Source: an uncultured Lachnospiraceae bacterium (lineage in GTDB: Bacteria; Bacillota; Clostridia; Lachnospirales; Lachnospiraceae). From it: a stretch of 22,809 bases of DNA. Shown piece by piece: positions 8,067 to 14,794 of the stretch (its first letter is position 1; each line of letters opens with the position of its first letter). Location of the stretch: assembly GCA_910588885.1 (NCBI GenBank), contig CAJUSQ010000034.1, positions 1 to 22,809 of the forward strand, written 5' to 3'. A program made the translations under genes and the position numbers. The notes beneath the pieces are model-generated. The model worked only from the letters and a program-made list of their open reading frames with translations, ran no database searches and was not told the origin of the DNA.

Positions 8067-8916
8067 CTTCTCCTGCGCTTCCTTCCACTTCCTGTATCCC
8101 TGCAAGTACTCCCTGCACCAGATACCGTTTCTCCGGTTTCGTACTGATACAGGTACTCATCGTCAGGAGTGTATCTTCTACCGTCACTTCCGTTCCTTCC
8201 CGAAAATGCGCTCCCATGTCCCGAATACCCCTTACCAGATCCAGGTATTCCTGATAGCCTGCATCATTTGTGAAATCATAAGCATACAGCAAATGGTCAT
8301 CGCTGAATTCGTATGCGGCAAACAAATCATATACGAAAATCCGATCCTTTGTATATACGAAAGCATATCTGTGCTCCATAAAAAAAGCTTCTTCTTCAAA
8401 GTTATGTAAACTTCCAAACATACTTCCGTCTTTCATGTTATGGCCGTATAGGATGGTATTGGGATCGGTAAAATCCTTCCGGTTTCTGCTTTCCGTATAG
8501 ATACAGCCCGGATATCCTTCGCTACCGTCCAGATTATGGCCTAAATAATAAGCATCATCTGCAGGATGCTGCAGTACCGGATAATCCACCTGGGTTCCCG
8601 GAACAGAAATCCATGCATAAATATCCTCATTTTCCTCCTGCAACGCTGCCCAATCCAAATCCTTTTTCGGGATCTCTATCCCGTTTACATCCGTCTGGCC
8701 ACTATCCTTCGAACTTATATGCTCCTCTTTCCCCTCTTCCTGACTGCTTTCTTCTGTTTCCCCGGCAGCCTGTGCGGAAAGTTCCTCGAATTTCTTTTCC
8801 GCTTTCCGCTCCGTGGTCTTGCTGTAGAGGAGTATCCCTGCCACAATGACGAAAATTACTGCGAATACAGCCAGTAGGATTTTATATAATAGCCGGTTAT
8901 CCTGCTTTGTTTCCAT
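8053..8916 (-). CDS. srtB: Class B sortase
   Basis: A 287-residue transpeptidase. One N-terminal membrane anchor (LLYKILLAVFAVIFVIVAGI) is followed by a charged linker and the sortase domain. Class B features are DIYAWISVPGTQVDYPVLQ, the catalytic His in ILYGHNMKDGSMFG (about residue 159), the catalytic Cys in LLTMSTC (about 256) and the Arg in EKRYLVQG (about 264). It anchors proteins carrying a C-terminal sorting motif to peptidoglycan outside the membrane. The next gene upstream encodes an SPKTG protein, its likely substrate. The ATG at 8916 has AAGGAAAAG upstream; TTG 8931 is an alternative. The 3' end overlaps the start region of the chimeric gene. A sortase within a capsule operon is unusual. 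Confidence 0.93.
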   Translation of the reverse strand: METKQDNRLLYKILLAVFAVIFVIVAGILLYSKTTERKAEKKFEELSAQAAGETEESSQEEGKEEHISSKDSGQTDVNGIEIPKKDLDWAALQEENEDIYAWISVPGTQVDYPVLQHPADDAYYLGHNLDGSEGYPGCIYTESRNRKDFTDPNTILYGHNMKDGSMFGSLHNFEEEAFFMEHRYAFVYTKDRIFVYDLFAAYEFSDDHLLYAYDFTNDAGYQEYLDLVRGIRDMGAHFREGTEVTVEDTLLTMSTCISTKPEKRYLVQGVLAGIQEVEGSAGEDEGA

Positions 8917-8975
8917 TTTCTTTTCCTTCAAACTAAATCATTCCTTTTTACTTGTCCCTGTGTTTTCCATAGCGG

Positions 8976-9000
8976 CCGGGGACTGTCCTGCAGCCCCCGG
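8976..9000 (-). other. GC-rich hairpin between the SPKTG gene and the sortase gene
   Basis: CCGGGGACTG and CAGCCCCCGG form a 10-bp stem with one mismatch and a 5-base loop. No T-run follows on the minus strand, so it is not a standard terminator. It might tune the ratio of substrate to sortase transcript by processing or pausing; this is inference. Confidence 0.5.
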
Positions 9001-9072
9001 CTTCTTCGACCACATGTTACGGCATTACTTTTTGATTGCTCTTAAATACATCGTGTTTGGATAAATAATTTT

Positions 9073-9819
9073 TTATGCATTCACTTTTACTTTTTTTCCG
9101 CAAACCGCAATTCCTACAGCGCAGATCACTGCCAGAATCGGCAGTACGGACGCTTCTGCTCCGGTCTTGGGAGATTTTCCTTCCGGAGTCTGGGTGGACG
9201 GTCCGTTATTAGGAGTCTGTCCAGGTCCGTTATTGGGAGTCTGTCCGGGTCCGTTCGGAGTAGACGGCTGGTTCGGCTGTCCGGGCTGCTCGGGCTTACT
9301 CGGCTCTTCAGGAGTAGTAGGTTGTTCCGGCTCTGCGGCCTTTGCTACTTCCACAATTGCTACCGGAGAAAAGCTGCTAAAGTGAGCGGTAATTTTTCCG
9401 TCTTCCACACTGATCGGAGTGATCTCTTCCCATACGTTATTTACGCTGTCCCAGTGCAGGAGCACGATATTTGCATTTGCCTGTACGCCTGGCACAGACA
9501 ATGTAATTGTCACGCCTCCTTCCGGAATGTCACCGTCATACTCCAGCTCAATAACCGCCAGGACGTCGGCTCCTTCCTTTTTGCCCGCTTCTGTAATTGC
9601 CTCATTTACTTTTGCTGCAACCGCTTCATCCTCCATATTCGGCACGGATGCGGTCACATTTTCCGTTTCGCATGAAACGTTTTTGGCTCCTTCCACTGCT
9701 TTGTCAACCTTTTCCTGCTGGATGACATCCTCTGATGATACAGACCCCGCTGCAAATGCAGTTGTTCCAAGGGAGAGTACCATGAGTGCTGTGAAAAGTC
9801 CCGCTAATTTCCTTTTCAT
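9073..9819 (-). CDS. Cell-wall-anchored protein with SPKTG sorting signal
   Basis: A 248-residue exported protein. It has a signal peptide (MKRKLAGLFTALMVLSLG to TTAFA), then a globular region ending in a beta-rich segment (GVTITLSVPGVQANANIVLL, then WEEITPISV and FSSFSPVAIVEV). A Pro/Gln/Gly/Asn-rich spacer with repeats follows. The C-terminal sorting signal is SPKTG, a hydrophobic span (VLPILAVICAVGIAV) and a basic tail. (S/P)PXTG motifs are known substrates of class B sortases in Clostridioides, and a class B sortase gene lies immediately downstream. The ATG at 9819 is preferred over 9840 because GGAGG sits 8 bases upstream. The globular part resembles domains common in LPXTG proteins of gut Clostridia; its ligand is unknown. 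Confidence 0.88.
   Translation of the reverse strand: MKRKLAGLFTALMVLSLGTTAFAAGSVSSEDVIQQEKVDKAVEGAKNVSCETENVTASVPNMEDEAVAAKVNEAITEAGKKEGADVLAVIELEYDGDIPEGGVTITLSVPGVQANANIVLLHWDSVNNVWEEITPISVEDGKITAHFSSFSPVAIVEVAKAAEPEQPTTPEEPSKPEQPGQPNQPSTPNGPGQTPNNGPGQTPNNGPSTQTPEGKSPKTGAEASVLPILAVICAVGIAVCGKKVKVNA
9200..9261 (-). repeat. 24-bp tandem repeats in the proline-rich spacer
   Basis: Two full copies and one partial copy of a 24-bp unit begin at 9200, 9224 and 9248. They encode NGPGQTPN repeats in the wall-spanning spacer. Copy-number change would alter spacer length in frame. Confidence 0.85.
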
Positions 9820-9937
9820 GTCCGTATTTCCTCCTTCCATTTTCTTTACATGTGGTTTTCTATATCAAGCGGCGCCTTAAGCATTCCGCCTAATACCATA
9901 CTGATTCCTTTTTCTTCATACTTCCTGACGATATTTT

Positions 9938-10999
9938 TCATACTTCCTGATAAAAGACCCGGATAATCAGGTCATAAAGGGCTTCTTCATCCGGATAATA
10001 TTCTTCAAACCGTTCCCCCATAACCGTTTCCCCAGGCACCGTGTACATCCGGCTCTCCTCATAATCGTATGCCATAAGCTCCGATACAAGATTCACAAAA
10101 TCAATGTTCGTAACCAAATAGTCCGAAATATCATCATAGATCTTCAACACTTCCGCCGTATCATTTGCCATGGTTTCCTTCCCTTTTTTCAGAAAGCCGC
10201 TGATAAACTGCTCCTGTCTGCGCAGGCGGTCCGTAGCGCTGTCAAATTTGTCAAGATCCCTGCTTCGTAAATAGCAATAGGCTTCGTTTCCCTTAAGCGT
10301 TACTACTTCCCCTTTCTTCAAGTCTACTCCGTAGTCCGGTTCTTTGATATCCTGAAGAACTTCTACTTCCACGCCGCCGATCGCATCATTCATTTTGGAC
10401 ATGGCTCCCATATTCATGGAAATATAACCGCTGACTGGTATGTTATAGAACAAATAGGATACTGTATCCGCTGCCATTTTACTGCTTAAATGCATCCCAT
10501 CCCCAAATCCATGCTGAGTGCAAATCTGCGCCACCGTTTCATCCTGGTTCAACCCATAAGCATCGCTGACGGAAATTTTGGTCATGGTATTCCGGTTGAT
10601 GGAAATAACGGAAAGCTCCTTTTCCCCGGCATCCAACACCACCAGAAACATTGCGTCGGACTGTCCTCCGCTGACCTTATCTTCCGCTCCCGCCGCCGGC
10701 CCTTCCCGGTCGATTCCCATCAGCAGATAAGTCCGGATATTTTGATTGTATCTGTAATTCTTTCCTTGATAGCTGATTACACCTTCCTGCCATTTCTCTG
10801 TTTTCCCTTTTTCCTCGTTTTCCCTATCCACAATACCCTGCTCTGTTCCCGGGCTTTTTCCGTCACCTGTTTCTGTCCGACTGCGTCGGACTGCTGCAAG
10901 GAGAGTCCCCGCCAGGACTACTGCAAGAACCGCCACTAATATCCCGGGCAGGAATGACAGCGATATCCCTGTTTTTTCGTTTTTCTCTCTTCGGGCCAA
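9938..10999 (-). CDS. LCP (LytR-CpsA-Psr) family glycopolymer ligase
   Basis: A 353-residue membrane-anchored protein. A single N-terminal span (FLPGILVAVLAVVLAGTLLA) and a charged linker lead to the LCP domain: YLLMGIDREG, GGQSDAMFLVVLD, LSVISINRNTMTKI, MNDAIGGVEVEV and the conserved basic loop YLRSRDLDKFDSATDRLRRQ. LCP proteins transfer undecaprenyl-linked glycopolymers to peptidoglycan outside the cell, so this is the likely final attachment enzyme for the polymer made by the operon. The start is TTG at 10999, with GGGGAG about 9 bases upstream. It lies 43 bp downstream of the GH3-like gene. The call is firm. Confidence 0.92.
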   Translation of the reverse strand: MARREKNEKTGISLSFLPGILVAVLAVVLAGTLLAAVRRSRTETGDGKSPGTEQGIVDRENEEKGKTEKWQEGVISYQGKNYRYNQNIRTYLLMGIDREGPAAGAEDKVSGGQSDAMFLVVLDAGEKELSVISINRNTMTKISVSDAYGLNQDETVAQICTQHGFGDGMHLSSKMAADTVSYLFYNIPVSGYISMNMGAMSKMNDAIGGVEVEVLQDIKEPDYGVDLKKGEVVTLKGNEAYCYLRSRDLDKFDSATDRLRRQEQFISGFLKKGKETMANDTAEVLKIYDDISDYLVTNIDFVNLVSELMAYDYEESRMYTVPGETVMGERFEEYYPDEEALYDLIIRVFYQEV

Positions 11000-11042
11000 T
11001 CCCTGTTCTCCCCTTTCTCTGTCCGCTTCCTTGTCCGCTTCT

Positions 11043-12302
11043 TTATTCCTCCGACATCATCGCAAGTTTTTTCGTTAAAATGCGTCCGACAGCCTCCTCA
11101 ATCCGCTTTTTCGGAATCTCACCATCCCTTACTGCCTGAAGAAGGCTTTGATATGCTTCCTCTACTCCTGTTGGACAGTACAAAAGATCTGCGCCTGCTT
11201 TTGCAGCGGCTACAGCAGCTTCTCCGACAGAATATTGCAGGGCGACGGATTCCTCCGTCAGATCATCCGTCAGAATAATTCCCGTATACGCCAGTTCTTT
11301 GCGCAGCCAGCCTATGGCGTTGGCCGACAGGGAGCAGGGGATATCCCCCTCCCCGGTCAACTCTCCATAAGCAGCATTTCCCAAAAGGATCATGTCCGTT
11401 CCTGCATTTACGGCAGCCTGAATCATCAAAACATCACTGTTCTGCCACTCTTCGATCCTCTTCGGGCAGCTTTTGTCATTTCCTTTCCAGGGAAAATGGC
11501 CCACTGCCGTCAAAATCCCGCCGGCCCGAAAAGCCCCGACGCTTTCCGTCAGCATCATCGCAGCAAGTGCGGTATCCTCACCAAAGCACCGGGACTTTTG
11601 ATCCTCTGCCAGGTCTTTGGACAATCCGGCTGCCGGCATCAGATTCAAATTAAATCCTTCCGCTTTCATGTATGCAGCAATGGCCGTTCCGGCTTCCGCC
11701 GCTTTCTCCGGTTTTCCGCCGGCTCCAAGAACTGCCGGAGACGCCTGAAGAGCATAGCTGTTTTCCACCGCCAAAGGAGAATGATCGTTTCCGCCGATTT
11801 CCTCCACCGCCAGAAACAGAGGCAGCCCGATCCGTTCCAAACTATAACCCTGAACGCCTTCCAACAGCGCCTGGGTTTGCTCTTTCCCCTGAAAATTTCT
11901 GGCTCCATACACGAGTCCCCCTACCGGACAGGCATTGATCGCATCCCGAGTTCCGCTCCTTGCGATATTCACCGTCTCATTATGCGTCAGCGCCTCCGGT
12001 GTCGTCAAAAGCATCTGCGCTGCTTTTTCTTCCAGTGTCAGGGCAGCCAGCTTTTCGTCTACCTCCGGACTAAATTCCGTAAATTCTCCTTCCACTGCAG
12101 AACTGTTATTTGTATTTTCCGGGAGATCCTGATTTTCCTCGTTTTCCCCGTCAAAGAACAGTTGTTCTCCCGCGTGCTCTCCGGCTTCTTGTACCGGACG
12201 GGCAGCCTTTCCCATCTGAAGAATTCCATAGACAAGAACTGCGATTAAAATTACCGTTTCCAGTACCAGTAATATTTGAAATGCTTTCCTCCCAGATCTC
12301 AT
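11043..12302 (-). CDS. Membrane-anchored, degenerate GH3 (NagZ-like) protein
   Basis: A 419-residue protein with an N-terminal membrane anchor (residues 8-30), an acidic linker, and a GH3 N-terminal TIM-barrel from about residue 80 (LAALTLEEKAAQML). The nucleophile region GIILTDDLTEES (Asp near 346) is kept. Two substrate-binding motifs are altered: the usual DQEGGRV reads VEEIGGNDH near 167, and the usual KHFPGHG reads GHFPWKG near 268, losing the Lys and the general-acid His loop. It may bind a glycan without cleaving it, or act on a different sugar. Its ATG overlaps the cpsD stop by four bases (ATGA), and the LCP gene follows, suggesting a role in attaching or trimming the polymer at the wall. 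Confidence 0.85.
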   Translation of the reverse strand: MRSGRKAFQILLVLETVILIAVLVYGILQMGKAARPVQEAGEHAGEQLFFDGENEENQDLPENTNNSSAVEGEFTEFSPEVDEKLAALTLEEKAAQMLLTTPEALTHNETVNIARSGTRDAINACPVGGLVYGARNFQGKEQTQALLEGVQGYSLERIGLPLFLAVEEIGGNDHSPLAVENSYALQASPAVLGAGGKPEKAAEAGTAIAAYMKAEGFNLNLMPAAGLSKDLAEDQKSRCFGEDTALAAMMLTESVGAFRAGGILTAVGHFPWKGNDKSCPKRIEEWQNSDVLMIQAAVNAGTDMILLGNAAYGELTGEGDIPCSLSANAIGWLRKELAYTGIILTDDLTEESVALQYSVGEAAVAAAKAGADLLYCPTGVEEAYQSLLQAVRDGEIPKKRIEEAVGRILTKKLAMMSEE

Positions 12303-13033
12303 TTTATCTTCTTCCCGTCCTCTTCCTGTCCGTAATAATTTCCATAATAACTGCCATAGTAACCGCCGTAATAGCTGCCATAGCCTTTCTTTTTTATTTT
12401 CACTTTATTCAGCACCACTCCGAGGATTCGTACGCCTGACAATTCCAGCTGCTTTTTCACATTGCTGACCATCCGTCCGCTGGCCATTCCCTGTCCCGTT
12501 ACAATAATCGCGCCGTCACTGTGCCGTGCGATCACCGCAGCGTCAATTGCCGCCCCTAAGGGAGCGCAATCCAGCAGTACATAATCGAAATGCTCTTTTC
12601 CGAAATTTATCAGTTCATCAAAATATTTTTTTTCTAAAATTTCCGTAGGATTCGGTACCGAAGGGCCTGCAAATACCATAAACAATTTGGGAATATCCGT
12701 GGCATACAGCACCTCATCCAGCTTTTTCTGGCCGGACAGGAAATGGGACAATCCCAAAATTTCCCCACCGCCTGCATTCCTGGCCCTTAAACGGCCGATC
12801 AGAACAGATTTTCGCATATCCGTATCAATCAAAAGCACACGCTTTCCGGACTCTGTCATGGAACGGGCCAAATTCTCTGTCACCGTGCTCTTCCCTTCGT
12901 TCGGGATAGAACTGGTCACCAGGATCGCTTTTACGTCATCTCCGCAAAACTGGATATTTGTTTTCAACGCACGAAGGGATTCCTTCATGGCATATCCCTG
13001 TTCTCTGACCTTTCCAAGCAATACTGACTCCAT
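12299..13033 (-). CDS. cpsD: CpsD/CapB-type bacterial tyrosine kinase
   Basis: A 244-residue BY-kinase. Walker A SSIPNEGKST lies at residues 41-50, Walker A' VLLIDTDMRK near 85, and a Walker B-like segment YVLLDCAPLG near 150, where the usual PP is AP. The C-terminus carries a tyrosine cluster (YGSYYGGYYGSYYGNYYG) that is autophosphorylated in this family. With CpsC as membrane activator and CpsB as phosphatase it controls polymer length and export. The ATG at 13033 has AGGAAGAGGG directly upstream. The start region is tandemly triplicated upstream. The order CpsB-CpsC-CpsD is the standard Gram-positive capsule module. Confidence 0.93.
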   Translation of the reverse strand: MESVLLGKVREQGYAMKESLRALKTNIQFCGDDVKAILVTSSIPNEGKSTVTENLARSMTESGKRVLLIDTDMRKSVLIGRLRARNAGGGEILGLSHFLSGQKKLDEVLYATDIPKLFMVFAGPSVPNPTEILEKKYFDELINFGKEHFDYVLLDCAPLGAAIDAAVIARHSDGAIIVTGQGMASGRMVSNVKKQLELSGVRILGVVLNKVKIKKKGYGSYYGGYYGSYYGNYYGQEEDGKKIK

Positions 13034-13070
13034 CCCTCTTCCTCCATTCCTCTTCCTCCATTCCTCTTCC
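13029..13070 (-). repeat. Three 14-bp repeats of the cpsD ribosome site and start codon
   Basis: The unit GGAAGAGG(A/G)ATGGA occurs three times back to back. Each copy contains a purine-rich ribosome site and ATG (at 13033, 13047 and 13061). The 14-bp period puts the three ATGs in three different frames, and only 13033 opens CpsD. Confidence 0.8.
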
Positions 13071-13089
13071 TTCCGCTTTCTCCCGGACT

Positions 13090-13839
13090 TTAGTTCCGTT
13101 TTTTCTTTCCGGTACGTTTCGCCGTGCCTGCTTTCTTTTTCAGCTTCTCCTCGCTCTCCTCCTGACCGGTATCCGGCAGGGAGCCCAGGAAATTCAGTCC
13201 AAGCTTCTGCTCCACATCCTCTCTGGTCATAATCGCATCGTTCAAAAGATACGCCGCCGATATAGCTGCTGCCGCCAGCAAAAATCCTGCCACCGCTCCC
13301 AGAACGGTATTCCGCTTTGTATTCGGACTCACCGGATTTCCGTCCGCATACCCGTTCTGAATCGTAGTGGGGGCCGCCTGCACCATTTTTACGGATATAT
13401 AATTAGAAGCAACACTGGCTATTTCATCTGCAATCTGCTTTGCCCGTACCGCTTCCGGATCTGTCACTGTAATTTCCAAAATACGGGAGCTGGTAGGATT
13501 GTTCAGAGAAACTTTTCTTCGCAGTTCTCTGTAATTTTCCGTAAGTCCCAGGTTCCCTATGACCTGTTCCAGCACCGGACGCCCCTGCACCACTACAATG
13601 TAATCATTTGTCAGGCTGGTTCCGATCTGCACATCCGCCAGGCTTGTAATCGTATTACTCATTACATACAAAGCAGAGGTAGATTGATACTGAGGTACTA
13701 AAATAAACTTGCTGATGACGAAAGCGATAGCCGCCACCAGCACCGTAGATGCAATTAAGGCTTTCCAATGCTCCAACAATTCAAATAAGAGAGCTTTCAG
13801 GTCTATTTCATATTCGTTTTCCGATTGCTCAAGCTGCAT
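13090..13839 (-). CDS. cpsC: CpsC/Wzz-type chain-length and kinase-activator protein
   Basis: A 249-residue membrane protein. An N-terminal cytoplasmic stretch EIDLKALLFELLEHWKAL leads into the first span (residues ~28-48). An extracellular Wzz domain (YQSTSALYVMSN through ITVTDPEAVRAKQIADE) is followed by PVSPNTKRNTVLGAVAGFLL as the second span. A basic C-terminal tail ends KRTGKKKRN. The conserved VSPN-x-K segment before the second span is typical of the family. It sets chain length and activates CpsD. The ATG at 13839 has AGAGGA upstream. The gene sits between cpsB and cpsD in one transcript. Confidence 0.92.
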   Translation of the reverse strand: MQLEQSENEYEIDLKALLFELLEHWKALIASTVLVAAIAFVISKFILVPQYQSTSALYVMSNTITSLADVQIGTSLTNDYIVVVQGRPVLEQVIGNLGLTENYRELRRKVSLNNPTSSRILEITVTDPEAVRAKQIADEIASVASNYISVKMVQAAPTTIQNGYADGNPVSPNTKRNTVLGAVAGFLLAAAAISAAYLLNDAIMTREDVEQKLGLNFLGSLPDTGQEESEEKLKKKAGTAKRTGKKKRN

Positions 13840-13851
13840 GTTTCTGTCCTC

Positions 13852-14550
13852 TCATGTAATTATTTCCCGTGGGTTTCCTTCAAAAAGCCGCCCCGCATAC
13901 GCTTCTCCATACTTCGATGCCACAAACTGCCTGCACGCTCCCAAACGGTTGATACGTCCAACCGCTTTGTGTGCGTCACTTGCCACAAGATGCGCCCAAT
14001 GGTGCTTTAAAATTTTCCGGCTGGCTTTTCCTTCCGCTTTTCCGGCAAGACGAAGGATGCTGTCCGCATTCAGCTGAATATAAGCTCCGGCTTCTGCCAG
14101 TTCCCTGCATTTCTCCGGTTCTCTCTGAACACACAGGCAGCGTTCCGCATGGGCAATGACCGGAATATAGCTGTTGGAAGCAAGCTCCCGGACACTGGCC
14201 TTTATATCGGAATAGGCCGTTTCATAGAAATATTCCGTCAAAACACAATTTCCTTCCGCCAAAGGAAAGCACACACCGTCCAGCAATTCCTTTAACATAT
14301 TGCTGCTGGTATGATGCTCACACCCTAAATATAAGGTAAGTCCCATGGCTTGTGCTTTTGGCTTCAATATTTCAAAATGTTCCAAAATTCGTTCCTTCGG
14401 ATAGGAAAACATTCCATGCCGCAGGTGGGGCGTCAGAATCATGGCTCGTATCCCCTGGGCCTTGGCATCCCTTAACATCGTCAAAGATTCCTCTAGGCTT
14501 CCAGCCCCGTCATCCACGCCGTAAAGGGCGTGACAATGTACGTCTATCAT
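13852..14550 (-). CDS. cpsB: CpsB/YwqE-type PHP-family tyrosine-protein phosphatase
   Basis: A 232-residue metal-dependent phosphatase. The first motif MIDVHCHALYGVDDGA carries the metal-binding HxH, followed by ILTPHLRHGMF, LGCEHHT, VIAHAERC and LVASDAHK in PHP order. It dephosphorylates CpsD and so controls capsule output. The true start is ATG 14550, with GGAGG 8 bases upstream; the frame is open farther upstream, but that stretch is part of the promoter switch. It is the first gene of the polysaccharide operon and lies 31 bp from the left recombination site. An ON-orientation promoter would therefore give it a leader of only about 30 bases. Confidence 0.93.
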   Translation of the reverse strand: MIDVHCHALYGVDDGAGSLEESLTMLRDAKAQGIRAMILTPHLRHGMFSYPKERILEHFEILKPKAQAMGLTLYLGCEHHTSSNMLKELLDGVCFPLAEGNCVLTEYFYETAYSDIKASVRELASNSYIPVIAHAERCLCVQREPEKCRELAEAGAYIQLNADSILRLAGKAEGKASRKILKHHWAHLVASDAHKAVGRINRLGACRQFVASKYGEAYAGRLFEGNPREIIT

Positions 14551-14580
14551 GCTGCTTTCCTCCCTGCCGTTCCGTGTACG

Positions 14581-14607
14581 GTAGTTATAATACGACATTA
14601 TATCTAC
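14581..14607. repeat. Left recombination site of the invertible promoter segment
   Basis: The site reads arm GTAGTTATAAT, core ACGAC, arm ATTATATCTAC. The arms are inverted repeats with one mismatch, the usual layout for a tyrosine-recombinase site. The core is the reverse complement of the right site's core, so the two sites are in inverted orientation. Confidence 0.85.
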
Positions 14608-14728
14608 TTTAAAGCATTTGTTTTATGTGGTTTTCCCTGCGTTTGATCGAAAATCCAGGAATTGGAGGGCAAACTTCCACATAACTGGAATGGCATTTTG
14701 TGAATTTTATTGGGTTTTACTTGACAAA
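14608..14728. promoter_or_regulatory. 121-bp invertible promoter segment, shown in the predicted OFF orientation
   Basis: This segment lies between inverted 27-bp sites, beside a tyrosine recombinase gene. It contains no gene. Its only strong promoter element is TTGACA at 14721-14726, facing right, away from the capsule operon. Facing left, the hexamers 17 bp upstream of the two possible -10 boxes in the left site are TAAAAC and GCTTTA, which are poor -35 elements. Flipping the segment would place TTGACA 17 bp before a TATTAT formed at the left site and start transcription about 30 bp before cpsB. Confidence 0.8.
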
Positions 14729-14749
14729 GTGGATATAATGTCGTATTAT
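14721..14749 (+). promoter_or_regulatory. Promoter spanning the inversion junction (TTGACA-17-TATTAT), currently rightward
   Basis: The -35 TTGACA (14721-14726) is within the invertible segment. The -10 TATTAT (14744-14749) is made by the last core base and the outer arm of the right site; the spacing is 17 bp. As oriented, it would yield RNA antisense to the recombinase gene. Because the other site's outer arm also begins ATTAT, the same promoter is rebuilt after inversion, facing the capsule operon. Confidence 0.75.
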
Positions 14750-14755
14750 ATCCAC
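14729..14755. repeat. Right recombination site of the invertible promoter segment
   Basis: The site reads arm GTGGATATAAT, core GTCGT, arm ATTATATCCAC. The 11-bp arms are perfect inverted repeats, extended by AAG/CTT to 13 or more pairs. Its reverse complement matches the left site in 24 of 27 positions, including the whole core. Confidence 0.88.
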
Positions 14756-14794
14756 TTCGAAGCATGAATTGATGGCCCTCCATCCCATACCCGC

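Noticed and set aside
8976..9000. Hairpin between the SPKTG and sortase genes as an intrinsic terminator
   Set aside because: No T-run follows the stem on the minus strand; kept only as an unexplained hairpin.
14551..14598. Upstream extension of CpsB to 14598
   Set aside because: The strong ribosome site and the MIDVHCHALYG start at 14550 fit the family; the extension is encoded by the left recombination site.
14721..14739. TTGACA with the nearer TATAAT (14734-14739) as one promoter
   Set aside because: Only 7 bp separate the boxes; the TATTAT at 17 bp is the workable partner.
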